From positions 2,896,501-2,960,500 of the forward strand of contig NZ_AP021861.1 in assembly GCF_009177095.1 (NCBI RefSeq): 64,000 nt of DNA. The letters run 5' to 3'. The notes beneath the pieces are model-generated. The model was not told the origin of the DNA. It worked only from the letters and a program-made list of their open reading frames with translations, and made no database searches. The translations under genes were made by a program, and so were the position numbers. This document shows, piece by piece, positions 1-10,700 of the stretch. The DNA comes from Lacipirellula parvula (GTDB lineage: Bacteria > Planctomycetota > Planctomycetia > Pirellulales > Lacipirellulaceae). Numbering within the stretch: the stretch's first letter is position 1; every line of letters starts with the position of its first letter.

Positions 1-1
1 G

Positions 2-322
2 GCCAGCGAGGCGCCGCTCACCGCCGCCGATGCGCAGCAGCGGCTGGCGAAGGCAGGCCGCGAGCTGGCCTATACCACCGTTGCCACGCTCGTGCGGATT
101 CTTGTCGAGAAAGAATTCCTCCTTCAAACCAACGAGCAGCGGCCGTTCGCCTACAAGCCGGCCCGTTCGTTTGAAGACGTCTCGCGGAGCATCGTCGGCA
201 ATCTCGTCGACCGCGTGTTCCAGGGCTCGCGCGAGCAACTGCTGCTGCGTCTTGTCGAAACCAAACGCCTCTCTGCCAGAGAGCGGGCGCTCCTCGAAGA
301 AGTGCTCAAGGAGAAGAAATAG
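2..322 (+). CDS. BlaI/MecI-type transcriptional repressor, 5' truncated by window edge
   Basis: The frame is open from base 2 and ends at TAG 320-322; about 107 residues are visible, so roughly the first 15-25 residues lie outside. The visible part reads as a winged helix: LAYTTVATLVRILVEKEF matches the recognition helix and turn of the BlaI/MecI/CopY family, followed by a charged C-terminal dimerisation helix (LSARERALLEEVLKEKK). These proteins repress operons that encode their own M56 sensor protease, which cleaves them on signal. Here the next gene starts at 323, directly after the stop codon, and is such a protease. Family assignment is firm; the signal and targets are unknown. Confidence 0.88.
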   Translation, partial: ASEAPLTAADAQQRLAKAGRELAYTTVATLVRILVEKEFLLQTNEQRPFAYKPARSFEDVSRSIVGNLVDRVFQGSREQLLLRLVETKRLSARERALLEEVLKEKK

Positions 323-3115
323 ATGGCTGCGATTTTTTCCACGCTGTTTTGGTGTGCATTGCAGGTGTCGCTGTTTCTGCTGCTTGCGACGCCGGTCTAC
401 TTGCTGGTGCGGCGGCGAAACCCATCGGCGGGAACCGCGGTCGCGGCGAGTGCGCTAACGGCGGTTGTTGTGTTGAGCGCCTTGGCGATCAGCCCGTGGC
501 CGCGGTGGTCGCTGGAGTGGCCGACGGCAACTAACGCAGCTGCTGAGCAAGTCGCGGCAGTGAAAGGGGGTGGAGAAGCAAATGTGAACGCTGCCGCAAT
601 CGACGATGAATCGCCGACGCCTGTTTTGAGCGGCGCTGCCTCCGCGAACGATGATTCGCTACTCGCCGTGTTCTGGCGAGTCGCGCAGTATAGCGGCGAT
701 CCTGCTGCGACGTCGGCCGGGAGCGCAGCGCTCGCCGACGAACGCGTCGCTTGGCCGAATTGGATCGTCTGGGCCATCGCCGCCGGCGTCGTGCTCGGCG
801 CAGCGCATTTGCTCATCAGCCTCGCGGCCGTGCGGCGATTGATCGATCGTAGCGCGCCGCTCGACGATCCCGCCACGCAGCAAGAACTCGACGACCTGCG
901 GCGGCAACTCGACGTGACGCGACCGATTTCGCTTCACGTCTCCGCGGAGATCTCGACCCCCGCGACGGTCGGTATGCTCCGCCCGGCGATCATCCTGCCG
1001 ACGAGTTGGGGCACGTGGACTTCGGTCGAACGTCGCGCCGTCCTCGCCCACGAACTCGCCCACATCGCCGGCCGCGACTTCGCCGCGTGGCTCGTCGCCC
1101 GGGGAGCGGTCGTGCTCCACTTCTATCACCCGCTCGTGCGATGGTTCGTCGGCCGGCTGCAGCTCGATCAAGAACTCGCGGCCGACGACACGGCGGCGCG
1201 GCTGCTGGGCGATCGCAAGGCGTACCTGCAAGCCTTAGCCAGCCTCGCCCTTGCCACGCCGCACGAGCGGCTCGCCGGATCGTTGCGTACGTTTATTCCT
1301 ACTCGCTCCCTTCTTGTCAGGAGAGTTGAAATGCTTCGCACGAATGAAAGTCGATTGGCGTCGAATCGAACTCGACCGAAGTGGCGGTGGGCGACGTTGC
1401 CGCTGATCGGAGCGCTCGCGCTGTTGGCGGCGGGGCTGCGGCCTTCGGCGCCGGCGAGCGCGGTGGCGGCTGAGTCACCCGCTAGTGCTGGCTTGAGCGT
1501 GCCCGTCGTCGCGCCTGCTGCGACGGCCGGGCAGTACGACTTTGCGTACCTTCCGAAGGAGTTCCTGTTCTTTGTCGCGATGCGGCCCAGCGAAATCGCT
1601 GCGTCGCCTCGGCTTGCTCCGCTTGCGGAACTGTTCAATGACGTCGTCAGACCAAGCATTCCGGCGGAGTCGATGGGGCAGATGACTTTTGCGATGGCTG
1701 TCGAGAAAAATGTGGCGTTCGGCGACAGTGCTTTGCCGGCGGCAGGTGAGTACACCGTGTGGCGCACGCTTGAGCCGGTCGATTTTAAAGAATCAATCGC
1801 TGCAGGATACGGCGATGTCCGCGTCAGAATAGTCGATGGCCATCCGCTGTATTTCCAGCCGGGAGACGACGAGCTCGCATCCCCCGAGCGCGGCGGACTC
1901 ATGGCCTACTACGCACCTGATGAGACGACGCTCGTCGGTGCGCCCCGCTGGTTGCTCCGCGACTTGGTTAAGAATCCCAGCGACGGCGGGCTGCCTGCCG
2001 ACGCTGCTACGTGGAATCGCGAAGCGAAGGGCCCGGTTTTCATCAAAGTTGACTTGCCGGCCGTGAAAGCGATGAACATCGGCCTGATGGGCGGAGCGCC
2101 GCTGCAGATGTTCCAGCCTGTCATCGACTTAGCGGACGACATTTTCATCACGATCGAAGATCAGGATCCGCTGCTCTTGCACATGCGAGTCGCGTGCAAG
2201 TCGGCGGAGGATGCCGTCGCGGTTGAAAAAACCGTGAACGCGGTGCTAGTGCTGATCGAGAACGTAGTGAATACGCAATTGAAGTTGCTCGAGCAGCAAC
2301 TACCCGTGACGGCGAAATATCACAGCGGGCGCGATCTGGTGGAACTTTTGGTGCTCGGCCGGAAAATTCTCGACACTGCGAAAGTGAACGTCGACGGCGC
2401 CTCGGTGAGCGTGACGGCGTCGGTGGACGACCCGCGGCGGACGATTAGCGAATCGCTCATTCCACAGCTTCGTCGCGCGCGGCAAGCGGCCCAGCGGGCG
2501 CAAGCGCAGAATAATCTCAAACAGTTAGCGCTGGCGGCGCTGAATTACAACGACACGTTCAACGACGGATATCCGCCGGCGGTCGTCTACGGCAAGTCGG
2601 CGTTTCCGGGCTTGAACGCCAGCGGCGACAAGAAGGCTCACGTGCCGCGTAGCTGGCGCGTGGAACTATTGCCGCTACTAGGGCAGGAAGAGCTCTACAA
2701 GCAGTATCGTCTCGACCAACCCTGGGATAGCGAAGCAAATCTCAAAGTCCTGCAGCAAATGCCCGCGGTGTATCGTTCGCCGTTCGACGCCCCGAATTCC
2801 ACTAACGCTTCGTACTTCGCGGTGACCGGACCTGGAACGGTCTTCGACGGCGAAGAGGGAACGCCGCTGACGGCGATTGCCGATGGAACCTCGAATACGA
2901 TCCTCTGGGTCGAAGCGAAGCGAGAAATTCCGTGGACGAAGCCGGAAGATATTGCGTACGCGCCTGACGAGGCGGCGCCGACGTTCGGCGGTTGGACGAA
3001 GGAGGGGGAATTCAACGTCGCACACTGCGATGGGAGCGTCCGGATTCTCAAGGACGTATCCGAGCCGGCGTTGAGGCAGTTCATCGAAAAGGCTGATAGC
3101 GGCGTGGCGAAGTGA
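323..3115 (+). CDS. BlaR1-like M56 membrane metallopeptidase fused to a DUF1559-like C-terminal module
   Basis: 930 residues, starting directly after the repressor stop. The N-terminal third has membrane segments at about 5-28, 36-58 and 148-170. A zinc protease motif HELAH sits at 243-247 with a downstream DQELAADD (Glu284), as in M56/BlaR1 proteases. A further hydrophobic stretch lies near 356-373. Instead of a penicillin-binding sensor, the rest is a planctomycete-type extracytoplasmic region. From about 725 it resembles DUF1559: NNLKQLALAALNYNDT near the start and AHCDGSV near residue 900, the H-x-DG type ending of that family. Inference: a sensor that senses something outside the cytoplasm and cleaves the adjacent BlaI-type repressor. 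The ligand is not predictable. Confidence 0.88.
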   Translation: MAAIFSTLFWCALQVSLFLLLATPVYLLVRRRNPSAGTAVAASALTAVVVLSALAISPWPRWSLEWPTATNAAAEQVAAVKGGGEANVNAAAIDDESPTPVLSGAASANDDSLLAVFWRVAQYSGDPAATSAGSAALADERVAWPNWIVWAIAAGVVLGAAHLLISLAAVRRLIDRSAPLDDPATQQELDDLRRQLDVTRPISLHVSAEISTPATVGMLRPAIILPTSWGTWTSVERRAVLAHELAHIAGRDFAAWLVARGAVVLHFYHPLVRWFVGRLQLDQELAADDTAARLLGDRKAYLQALASLALATPHERLAGSLRTFIPTRSLLVRRVEMLRTNESRLASNRTRPKWRWATLPLIGALALLAAGLRPSAPASAVAAESPASAGLSVPVVAPAATAGQYDFAYLPKEFLFFVAMRPSEIAASPRLAPLAELFNDVVRPSIPAESMGQMTFAMAVEKNVAFGDSALPAAGEYTVWRTLEPVDFKESIAAGYGDVRVRIVDGHPLYFQPGDDELASPERGGLMAYYAPDETTLVGAPRWLLRDLVKNPSDGGLPADAATWNREAKGPVFIKVDLPAVKAMNIGLMGGAPLQMFQPVIDLADDIFITIEDQDPLLLHMRVACKSAEDAVAVEKTVNAVLVLIENVVNTQLKLLEQQLPVTAKYHSGRDLVELLVLGRKILDTAKVNVDGASVSVTASVDDPRRTISESLIPQLRRARQAAQRAQAQNNLKQLALAALNYNDTFNDGYPPAVVYGKSAFPGLNASGDKKAHVPRSWRVELLPLLGQEELYKQYRLDQPWDSEANLKVLQQMPAVYRSPFDAPNSTNASYFAVTGPGTVFDGEEGTPLTAIADGTSNTILWVEAKREIPWTKPEDIAYAPDEAAPTFGGWTKEGEFNVAHCDGSVRILKDVSEPALRQFIEKADSGVAK

Positions 3116-3153
3116 GCGGATGCTCGCTAGGCATCGGTACTTGCGAGTAGAGC

Positions 3154-3179
3154 AGCCCCGACCAAGCTTGGTCGGGGCT
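3154..3179. repeat. AAGCTT-centred 26-nt perfect palindrome, copy 1
   Basis: Perfect palindrome with arms AGCCCCGACC / GGTCGGGGCT around AAGCTT, followed by TGTTTGCTTGCGCT. It lies between convergent genes (stop at 3115 and stop at 3244). Copies at 3970-3995 and 4699-4724 share the tail. The T-rich tail is on the + side only, so it could terminate + strand transcripts, though it is not a canonical U-run terminator. Confidence 0.9.
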
Positions 3180-3209
3180 GTTTGCTTGCGCTTGACGCGA
3201 TGACTCAAC

Positions 3210-3230
3210 CCGGAGGGCGTGGCCCTCCGG
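3210..3230. terminator. 9-bp perfect hairpin between convergent genes
   Basis: CCGGAGGGC / GCCCTCCGG with a 3-nt loop lies just past the AAGCTT palindrome and before the convergent stop at 3244. There is no U-run, so it is a possible bidirectional transcription barrier only. Its core resembles the GGCTCCGCC-type repeats elsewhere in the window. Confidence 0.4.
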
Positions 3231-3243
3231 CTCCTGGTTGGCG

Positions 3244-3666
3244 TCAACCGTTGGGGAGGAGCTCAAGCATCTTCTGCGACCAATCAAACGTCGCTCTGAA
3301 TTGCTCCAAGAATCCTTCATTGCCGAGCAGCAGATAGTCCTGATCTGCGAAGTAAGCGCGGCCTTGCCAACGGACTGTCTCTTCCCCTTGGCGGAGCTCG
3401 AATGCTACCGTTGCCGGCGAAGCCGAAATCACCGCTTCGCCAATGCCCGTTAGCTCAATCATATTTTGAGCATCGAACGCCACTCCAAGTTCCTGGCCTA
3501 AACTCGACGGCAGCAGGGTGAAGTCAGCCCCGGTGTCGACTAGCGCCATCCGCCGCACCATCGCTCGCGGGCCGTGGATGGCGAGCGGAACGACCGGTCT
3601 GTAGACGGTCGCCGGTCCGGCGCCGTCAGCATATTGGACTCGGTAACGACGATAGTTGAACTTCAT
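3244..3666 (-). CDS. Retropepsin-like (clan AA) aspartic protease, small single-domain
   Basis: 140 residues, no signal peptide. The catalytic motif is clear: MALVDTGADFTLLP (D-T-G) near the middle. A hydrophobic flap-like stretch follows, and the closing motif YLLLGNEGFLEQF resembles the second conserved segment of retroviral-type pepsins. One Asp per chain implies a homodimeric active site. The start overlaps the stop of the upstream 67-residue gene by ATGA (3663-3666), so the two are probably translationally coupled. The substrate is unknown. Confidence 0.8.
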   Translation of the reverse strand: MKFNYRRYRVQYADGAGPATVYRPVVPLAIHGPRAMVRRMALVDTGADFTLLPSSLGQELGVAFDAQNMIELTGIGEAVISASPATVAFELRQGEETVRWQGRAYFADQDYLLLGNEGFLEQFRATFDWSQKMLELLPNG

Positions 3667-3866
3667 AGCCGGCCGACGAAGCCGCTGTCGGCTGGCGGGG
3701 CTTTTTCGATGATTGGCTCCGCGACCCCTGCAGCTTTCGCTGCGGCAGTCGCCGCCTCAGCGCTGTCACCCGAGGCGATGATCTTCAGCCCTGCGTCGTC
3801 CCAGGCGATCCATTGACCGCCCAACTCCAGCGGCACGACTTCGGCGAATGGCAGTGGATCGGGCAT
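3663..3866 (-). CDS. Small (67 aa) partner protein of the retropepsin-like protease
   Basis: Begins MPDPLPFAEVVPLELGGQW and ends SGFVGRL. GGQWIAWDDAGLKIIASGDSA resembles the short DUF5678-like proteins that have an 'x-G-x-W-v-A' core followed by an alanine-rich helix; I recognise only that pattern. I chose the ATG at 3866 because GGAG lies upstream on the minus strand and because the longer open frame upstream runs through an unrelated palindrome. It overlaps the protease start by 4 nt. In many genomes such small proteins sit beside single-domain aspartic proteases; whether it is a substrate, chaperone or antitoxin-like partner is unknown. Confidence 0.65.
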   Translation of the reverse strand: MPDPLPFAEVVPLELGGQWIAWDDAGLKIIASGDSAEAATAAAKAAGVAEPIIEKAPPADSGFVGRL

Positions 3867-3969
3867 GGCGGCGAATTCTCCAGGAGATGTGCCGGCGTTG
3901 AGCGTACTCTGAATTATACACGATTCAGGGATTGTGGCCTCCAGGTCGCCTGCACCGCCTGTCACAACT

Positions 3970-3995
3970 AGCCCTGACCAAGCTTGGTCAGGGCT
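3970..3995. repeat. AAGCTT-centred 26-nt palindrome, copy 2 with a compensated base change
   Basis: Arms AGCCCTGACC / GGTCAGGGCT around AAGCTT: compared with copies 1 and 3 one C-G pair has become T-A on both arms, so the stem is preserved. The stop codon of the minus-strand gene 3988-4647 lies inside it. Confidence 0.9.
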
Positions 3996-4647
3996 GTTTC
4001 TTGCGATTGGCTTCAAGCTTTTCAGCCGCCTGCAAAGCACGCAGCAAGTAGGGACGTTCGTCGGGAACAACGTTTGGCGGTAGGAAATCGCGGATCGCCA
4101 GGTACACCCGCAACGCTCGAGCTGACTCCTCGACCTTCGCCGCATTGAAGTACGGATCGCTTGGATCCCAGCGGAGGTAGGCCAGGTTGACCGACTTGGC
4201 ATGGTCGCCAATGACCACGGTAAGCGTTTTGCTGCCGCCGTCGGGGACAAGATCGCCGTAGCGATCGTCGAGTTCGAAAAACCGGTCGGTGACGAGCAGA
4301 TCGCGAATCACCTGCTGCTGCTCATTCGTGAAATTGAAGGATTGGGGGGCTGCGGGCTCGTAGACGCCCGGGTGCAACGTCGCGGCGCCGGCGGCGTTGA
4401 CGCTCAGTTGCCAGTTGGACTCAATCGTGGAGCCTTCGCTGCTGATGGCGATGGTGACGGGGAACGTTTTCAGGACGTGGTCGTTGGGGGGAAGCGGTTC
4501 CTCGGGAATGAGCGACAAGATCTCGTGACGCTCCGCCGCCCAACGTCCTGACGCGGCGGCCCAACCAACGGCTAGCGCGACGACGCTTCCCAAGGCGAGT
4601 AGCGTCAGCAGCGAGTAACGCGGCCTGGCTCTCTGCTCGGTTTCCAT
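3988..4647 (-). CDS. Hypothetical membrane-anchored protein
   Basis: 219 residues. The N-terminus has a short basic stretch (METEQRARPRYS) and one hydrophobic segment (about 11-32, LLTLLALGSVVALAVGWAAA), giving an inner-membrane anchor with the rest outside the cytoplasm. No catalytic motif was recognised; a C-terminal Lys-rich helix ends at NRKKQP. The stop codon lies inside the AAGCTT palindrome copy 2. It is flanked on both sides by such palindromes, so it is probably transcribed alone. Function unknown. Confidence 0.7.
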   Translation of the reverse strand: METEQRARPRYSLLTLLALGSVVALAVGWAAASGRWAAERHEILSLIPEEPLPPNDHVLKTFPVTIAISSEGSTIESNWQLSVNAAGAATLHPGVYEPAAPQSFNFTNEQQQVIRDLLVTDRFFELDDRYGDLVPDGGSKTLTVVIGDHAKSVNLAYLRWDPSDPYFNAAKVEESARALRVYLAIRDFLPPNVVPDERPYLLRALQAAEKLEANRKKQP

Positions 4648-4698
4648 GCGTGATCTCAGGGAAGCTCACATAGAGTTGTCGTTCAAACCTTCGCCCCT

Positions 4699-4724
4699 AG
4701 CCCCGACCAAGCTTGGTCGGGGCT
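4699..4724. repeat. AAGCTT-centred 26-nt perfect palindrome, copy 3
   Basis: Same sequence as copy 1, including the tail TGTTTGCTTGCGCT. It sits between the stop of the alpha-2-macroglobulin gene (4749) and the start of the 219-residue gene (4647), both on the minus strand. Confidence 0.9.
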
Positions 4725-4748
4725 GTTTGCTTGCGCTCAGCGTTTCGC

Positions 4749-7700
4749 TCAGTCCGCGATCTGCACCTTGAACTCATCCGAATTCGCCCGCAGTTCTGGC
4801 GCGTACATGCCTGAACCCTTCGCCGGCAGGGCGCTGAAGCGGCCGGGAATCTCCGCTCGCAAGCGGTAGCTCACGCTATGCTGCCCGCGGGCGAGCGTGC
4901 GGCAGAACAGCACGACTCGTTCGTCGCGGAACTCGACGTAGGCGCCAAGTTCGTTGCCGTTGTAGCCGCTGCGGACTTCGAGCGCTTCGAAGCCAGCCGC
5001 CTTCATGTCTTCGAGCATCACGTACTCGTAATCGTTCTTGCTGTCGACCGTGAGCTCGACCTCAACGAGGTCGCCGCTCTTCAGTTCTTGTAGGCTGGTG
5101 ATTTCGCTGCGGTCGTACTTTTCGACCTGCTGCTCAACCACTTCGCCTCGACCGCCCGCGACGGCGGCCGTCTTTTCGGCGGGCGTGAGCTTGTAGAACT
5201 TGCGGTTCACCTTCAGCTCGAGGCCGGCGGCTTTGATGTCGTCTTCCAGCGTAAAGTTGGTGAGGTAGCCGTTGAAGTAGATCGGACCATCGCCTTTCTT
5301 GCGGAGTTCGACGGTATGCTCGCCGGCGGCGAGGGCCGCCCCTTCGAGCACGAGCGCGTTGTCGAACGTAAACAGCGTCTCGGCGGTGATCTCGACCGCC
5401 TTCTTCAGTTCGCCGTCGACGAGGACTTCCAGCGACAGGTTCGGCTTCGCTTCGCCAGTCGCCTTGAGGTAATCGGCAAACGCTTCGACCACGAGGGCCG
5501 TGTCGCGGGTGCTGTTCCAGTAGGTGCCATGCTTGCGGTTGTTGAGCAGGTACTTCACGAGCCGCGGGGCGACTTCGCTCTTCGGCTCGTTGGCGACGAG
5601 CAGCTTGAGGTAGTAAGCCATCGCCTCGTTCTCGCTGCCATACCAGTACCACCAGATGCCGCCGGGCAGGTCGAGCCACGCGGTTTGATTGTCGTCGTCT
5701 TGCTTGACGTACTGCGAGAGGTTTTGCATGACCATCTTCAGCATGTCGGCGACTGCGATAGCAGATTCCGACTTCTGATCGGCGACACCTGCTTTCTCGA
5801 TCTCAAGTGCCAAGCCGAATGTTGCCAGGCTGTAGACGGCGAGCTTCGTGCGGTCTTGATAGAGGTAGCCTCGCATGCGGTTGCGCGTGGTGGCGGTGTT
5901 GTCGGCGGGGTCGACTGATTCCTCTGTCGGTACGCCGGCCGGGGGCGGGGACGCCCCGGCTCGCTCGGCTTCGGTGAGGACTAGGTAAACAAGCGCGTCG
6001 AGGTTGTCGGCCTCCGACTTTGCTGGCGCGCCTTCGTTGCGGCGCTTCTTCGCTTCGCGGTCCCAGTTGTCGAGCTTCGCCAGCTCTTCGCGCTGGTAGC
6101 GCTGCAGCCATTCAACGCCGCGCTCGACGACGCCTGGCACGATGGCCACGTCGTTTTGCTTCGCGACGAGTAACCCGCGGACGACGGTCGCCGTCGTGTG
6201 AGCGGTCGAGTGCTCGCCCCAGCCGCTGAACCAACCCCAGCCGCCGTCGCTCAGTTGCATCTCAGTGAGACGGTTCACGCCTGCCTTCACGACGTTCGTC
6301 AGCTCGGCTTCGTCGAACACCGAGTTGCGGTCAAACCGCTTCCACTGCTCGGCCCGCGCCTTGTCGTCGCCGATTTCTTGCGCGTTGAGGTTCGTGCGCT
6401 TCTCCTGAATCGCCTTCAGGTCGACGCCCATTTGCTGCAGCGTCTTTTGCGTCAGCACCGCCGGCAGGAACCGGTTGAGCGTCTGCTCGGTGCAGCCGTA
6501 GGGGTAGTCGACGAGGTAGGGGAGGGCGTCGACCATCGCCCCGGCCAGCGTCGGCGAGTAACGAACCTCGAGCCGCGTTTGCTCGGCCCGCCGCTTCTCC
6601 GGCACGTTGATCGTGAACTTGCCGCTCTCCTCGCTCGGGCGGATAACGCCGCTGTAAGACTCGGTTTTCAGCATGCCGTGCACGAGCACGGGGAAGCTTT
6701 GCTGCATCGCGTCCGACTCGGCGTCGGTGAGGGCCGACATGCGAATCGTCGCTTCGCCTTCGCGGACGGCCTTCACGCGCCAATCGACTCTTTGTTCTCC
6801 CCCTGCCGGGATTTCGTACTGAATCTCGCTGAACTGCGGAATCTTATTACCCGCTTCGCTCTTGCTGTCATGCAGTTCCAGCGTATTGCCCTGAAGATCA
6901 AGTCGGACTCGGACCTGCTTCGCTTCCTTCAGGTAGTTGTGCACCACCGCCGACAGCACGACTTCATCGGTCTCGACGAAGAACCGCGGGGCCTGCAGGC
7001 GGACGATGATGTTCTTGCGCGTCACCGTCTCGGCCGAACCTTCGCCGACGCGCGTGCCGAGGCCCATGCTCCAAACGTTGATCTTCCAGGCGGTGAGATT
7101 CTCGGGCATCGTCAGTTCAACTTCGGCGAGACCCTCGGCGTTGGTTTCGAGGTTCGCCACCCACAGCGCGGTGTCGGCGAAGTTTTGGCGAACGGTCGGT
7201 TGAGCCATCTCGCCGCCGCCGTCGCTCGGAGCGTTCTGCGTCCGGGCGTCGGCCAACTCGGCTTTGAACATCGCTCCCTCGGGAGCGGGCGCTGCGGGCG
7301 CCATCGGGGCGCCGAGCGCCATCGCCATTGGCTGTCCTCCGCTACGCATCATGCGGCCATCGGCCAACGCCGCCCCAGCCATGGCGCCGCCGGAGGCGAA
7401 ACTCAGCGACTGCCCTACATCCACCGTGCTCCCGCCGAACACGCCCAAATCCTGCATCACCTTTTCATTCGGCTTCGTCACCGGATACTCAACGCGGCTG
7501 AGGCTCGTCTCGCTCTGCGGCGAGTGGCTCCGCCGCCACTTCCAGAAGAACTCGCGAATATCGGGCACGTTGCCGCCGCCCGAAATGTATTCGAGCGCTT
7601 TGTCGTACATCGCGATCACCGTCGACGCGACGACCGGCTTGCCGTCGGCGCCGGTGAGCTTCACCTGCACCTTCGCCTTCTGGCCCGGCAGGAACGCATC

Positions 7701-10700
7701 GGACGACGGCACGACTTCCACGTTGACGATCCGCTTCGCCGGCGGCACGAAAATCTCTCGCACGGCCGTGTGGAGCTTGCCCCCGTGCACGGTCATCGCC
7801 TCGACGAAGAAGTTCGGCATGTCTCGCAGCTCGACCGGCACTTCGACGACGGTGCTCTTTCCCTTGAGCGTCACCACTTGCGGCGGCAAGTAGACGCCGT
7901 TGGCCGGCCGCAGGAACAGCAACACCGTCGAACCCGCGCGGTTCGAACTCACCTGCAATTGCACCTTCTCGCCCGGCGCATACTCGCGTTTGTCGGCGAT
8001 CACTTCCACGGCGTTGAACCGGAAGTCGGTTCCGTCGAATCCTTCGCCGCGCACGACGATTACCTGGCCCCCTTCGATGGCCACGCTCTCATCGCCGCGC
8101 TTCTTCGTCACCTTGTAGGAAAGGCGGTACTGGCCCGGTTCGGACGCCTTCACTTGGAAGCTCGCCCGCCCTTGCGCGTCGGTTGGCACATCCCACTTGG
8201 CGACTTCGTTCTCAACAGGCTTGCCTTCTTCATAGTTGATCTTCAGCAGCTGCAACTCGCCGCGGGCCTTCACCGGCTTGCCGTCGATGGTGCGGGCCGC
8301 CATGTCGAGCTCCATCGTCTCGCCCGTGCGGTAGAAGCCGCGGTTGGTCCAGACGTAAACCTTGAACGGCTCGCGCGCCACCAGCACGCGGCCCTCGGCG
8401 ACGATGCTCCGCCGCGATTGGTCGACCACTTCAGCCTGAATTTGGTAGCTGTGATCGGTGTTCGGGTGGAACTGCTTCGCCGCCGCCGTGTCGATCGTGA
8501 TTTCGTACGTTCCGTCGGGGCGCAGCTCCGCCTCCTGCTCAGCGACGACTTCCGGCTGTTCCGGCGCCTGCCAGAACCACGGCGGCTGCGGCCGCATGCA
8601 GCCCCAATGCCGCCACCCGGGGAACCAGGTGTAGTTCTCGCCAAACCACCAGTAGCCAGGCCCGTACAACCAATCCCACGGCGCCGGCGGGAACCACGGT
8701 TCGTTGAACGACGTCCGCAGCACCTTGTACTTCACCGTGCCTTCGGTCACTGGCGAGCCGAAGTAGTACTTCGCAGAAATCTTCGCCGTGATTTTGTCGC
8801 CGAGCTTCACCGGCTCGCTCGGCGCGTCGACGGTCACTTCAAACTCAGGCTTCTTATATTCCTCGACGCGGAAACTGCCGCCGCCGTGATTGACGACGTT
8901 GAGCTGGTACTGCCCCAGCGCCGCCCCTTGCGGCAACTTGAAGACGCCGTCGATGCCGCCGTACGCGCCGGCGACGAGTGACTTCGTATAAACTTTCTCG
9001 CCGCGAGCGTCGAGAATCTCCACCACAAACGACTGCCCCGCATACGGCGACGCATCGGGTTGATCGAACTGCGCGTTCGCCACCCAGAACTTAAACTTCA
9101 CTTCCTGATCGGGCCGATAAACCGGCCGATCGGTAATCGTGAAGACTTTGACTTGCTTGTACTGCTCGTCGATGTATTGTCCCGACCAGACGCCGCTGAA
9201 GCCGAGGTAGGCGAGCCGGCCGTCCGGCGTCGACGCCGTGGCGATCCACTGGAAGCGGCGATTCGCTTCGTCGGCCGGCAGCTTCACCATGCCGGCGGCG
9301 TCGGTCTTCTCAGCAAAGTTCTTCGTATTGACGCGGTAGCTCGCGCCTTGGTCGACCGGTTCGTTCCAATAGCCGAAGAACTCGACGTTGCACTTGGGAA
9401 TCGGCTGCCCCGTCACCGCATCGGCGACGTAGTAGAGGGCTTCGTTCTCGAGCGGCTTCTTGACGATCGCCGTATCGGCGACCCACACGACGACGTTGTG
9501 GGTATTCCCTTTCTCCATCTTTGCGGTGAGCAGGTAGGCGCCCGCCTTTTGCAGCGGCGTCGTCACCGTCACTCGGCGATCGAAGTGGGCTTCGCGCGGC
9601 TCGAGTTCCAGCGACCAACGGGCCGCCTCGGCGCCGAGGTACTTTTCCTGGCCGTTCACCACGAGCCGATGCCCAAGGTTCTCCAGATTCATCTGGTCCC
9701 AATCGAGCTGCTTCGGCTGGCTCTGCAGATACTTCTTCATATCTGCGAGCAATTCCGGCACCTTGATCGCCCGCGCGGTGAATTCCACCCGCTTGCCGTT
9801 GCGGTAGCGATACTCAAGCGTCGCCCCCTTCCACGCCGGCTGCGTTTCGACCGGTTCAAGCCGGCCCCAATTGCCCACAATCTGCTCGAACCGCTCGCGG
9901 TACGGCGTCGACGTCGGTGACGACGCGAACAGTTCCTTCCACTCTTGCGCGGCCCGCGGATACTGCCGGCGATTCTCGAACTCCTGCGCGAGCGCCGACT
10001 TCGCCTGCTGCCAATCGTGCGCGGGCGCTTCCGTATTCTCGACGATGCGCTTCCGCAGCGCGATGTAGTTCTGCTCTTCCGGCAGCTTGAACCGCTTGAT
10101 CCCCGTGGCGAGCTTCGCCATCGTTTCGTCGTCGGCGAGCGTGTGAAGCGCGAACATGCTCTTCGTCACTTCGGCGTCGTCCGAGTTCTGAGCAAACCAC
10201 CAGCCGTAGTCGGCCATCGTTTGCACGCCGAACTGGCTCACCAGAAAATCGGCCCGCTCGCGCCACTCGTCGATTCCTGCACCAGGTTGCCAAACAGTTC
10301 GCTCGGCCAGCAACCAACGCCAACGCTCGCCGTCGTTCCTCGCGGATTTCCAATCGGCCGGCACGTCGTAAAAAATCGGGTTGCCCGCCTCGTCGACCGG
10401 CGCTCCCTGCGGGCCGCTGTTGTAGCGGTAGCCCCAGCCATCCTCGTAATCGGGGAGCGTGCCGACGTCGGTAAGCATTTGCAGCAAGAACGGCTGGCGA
10501 TACGAACCGCCATTGAGCACCGCGTTGGCGTACCCGCTGAGCAGCCGACGAGCTTCCTCGGTCTTGCGAGCATCGGGCGCCTTCGCCGCCAACTCAAACG
10601 CTTGCTGATAGAGTTGCAGCGCGCGAACGCGGTCGCGCTCCACGGCGTTCACCACCTTGCCGCCGCCGCGATGTTGCCCGCGGCGGAACTCGCCGGCGAT

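Noticed and set aside
3867-4250. Longer N-terminus for the 67-residue protein upstream of the retropepsin
   Set aside because: The extension reads through the AAGCTT palindrome and antisense to another gene; the ATG at 3866 has GGAG upstream.
3154-4724. AAGCTT palindromes as classical Rho-independent terminators
   Set aside because: No U-run follows on the strand of the preceding gene for copies 2 and 3; kept as repeats.
6198-8981. 927-codon open frame on the + strand
   Set aside because: It is antisense to the alpha-2-macroglobulin gene; His/Arg/Leu-rich translation with no motif, typical of high G+C shadow frames.
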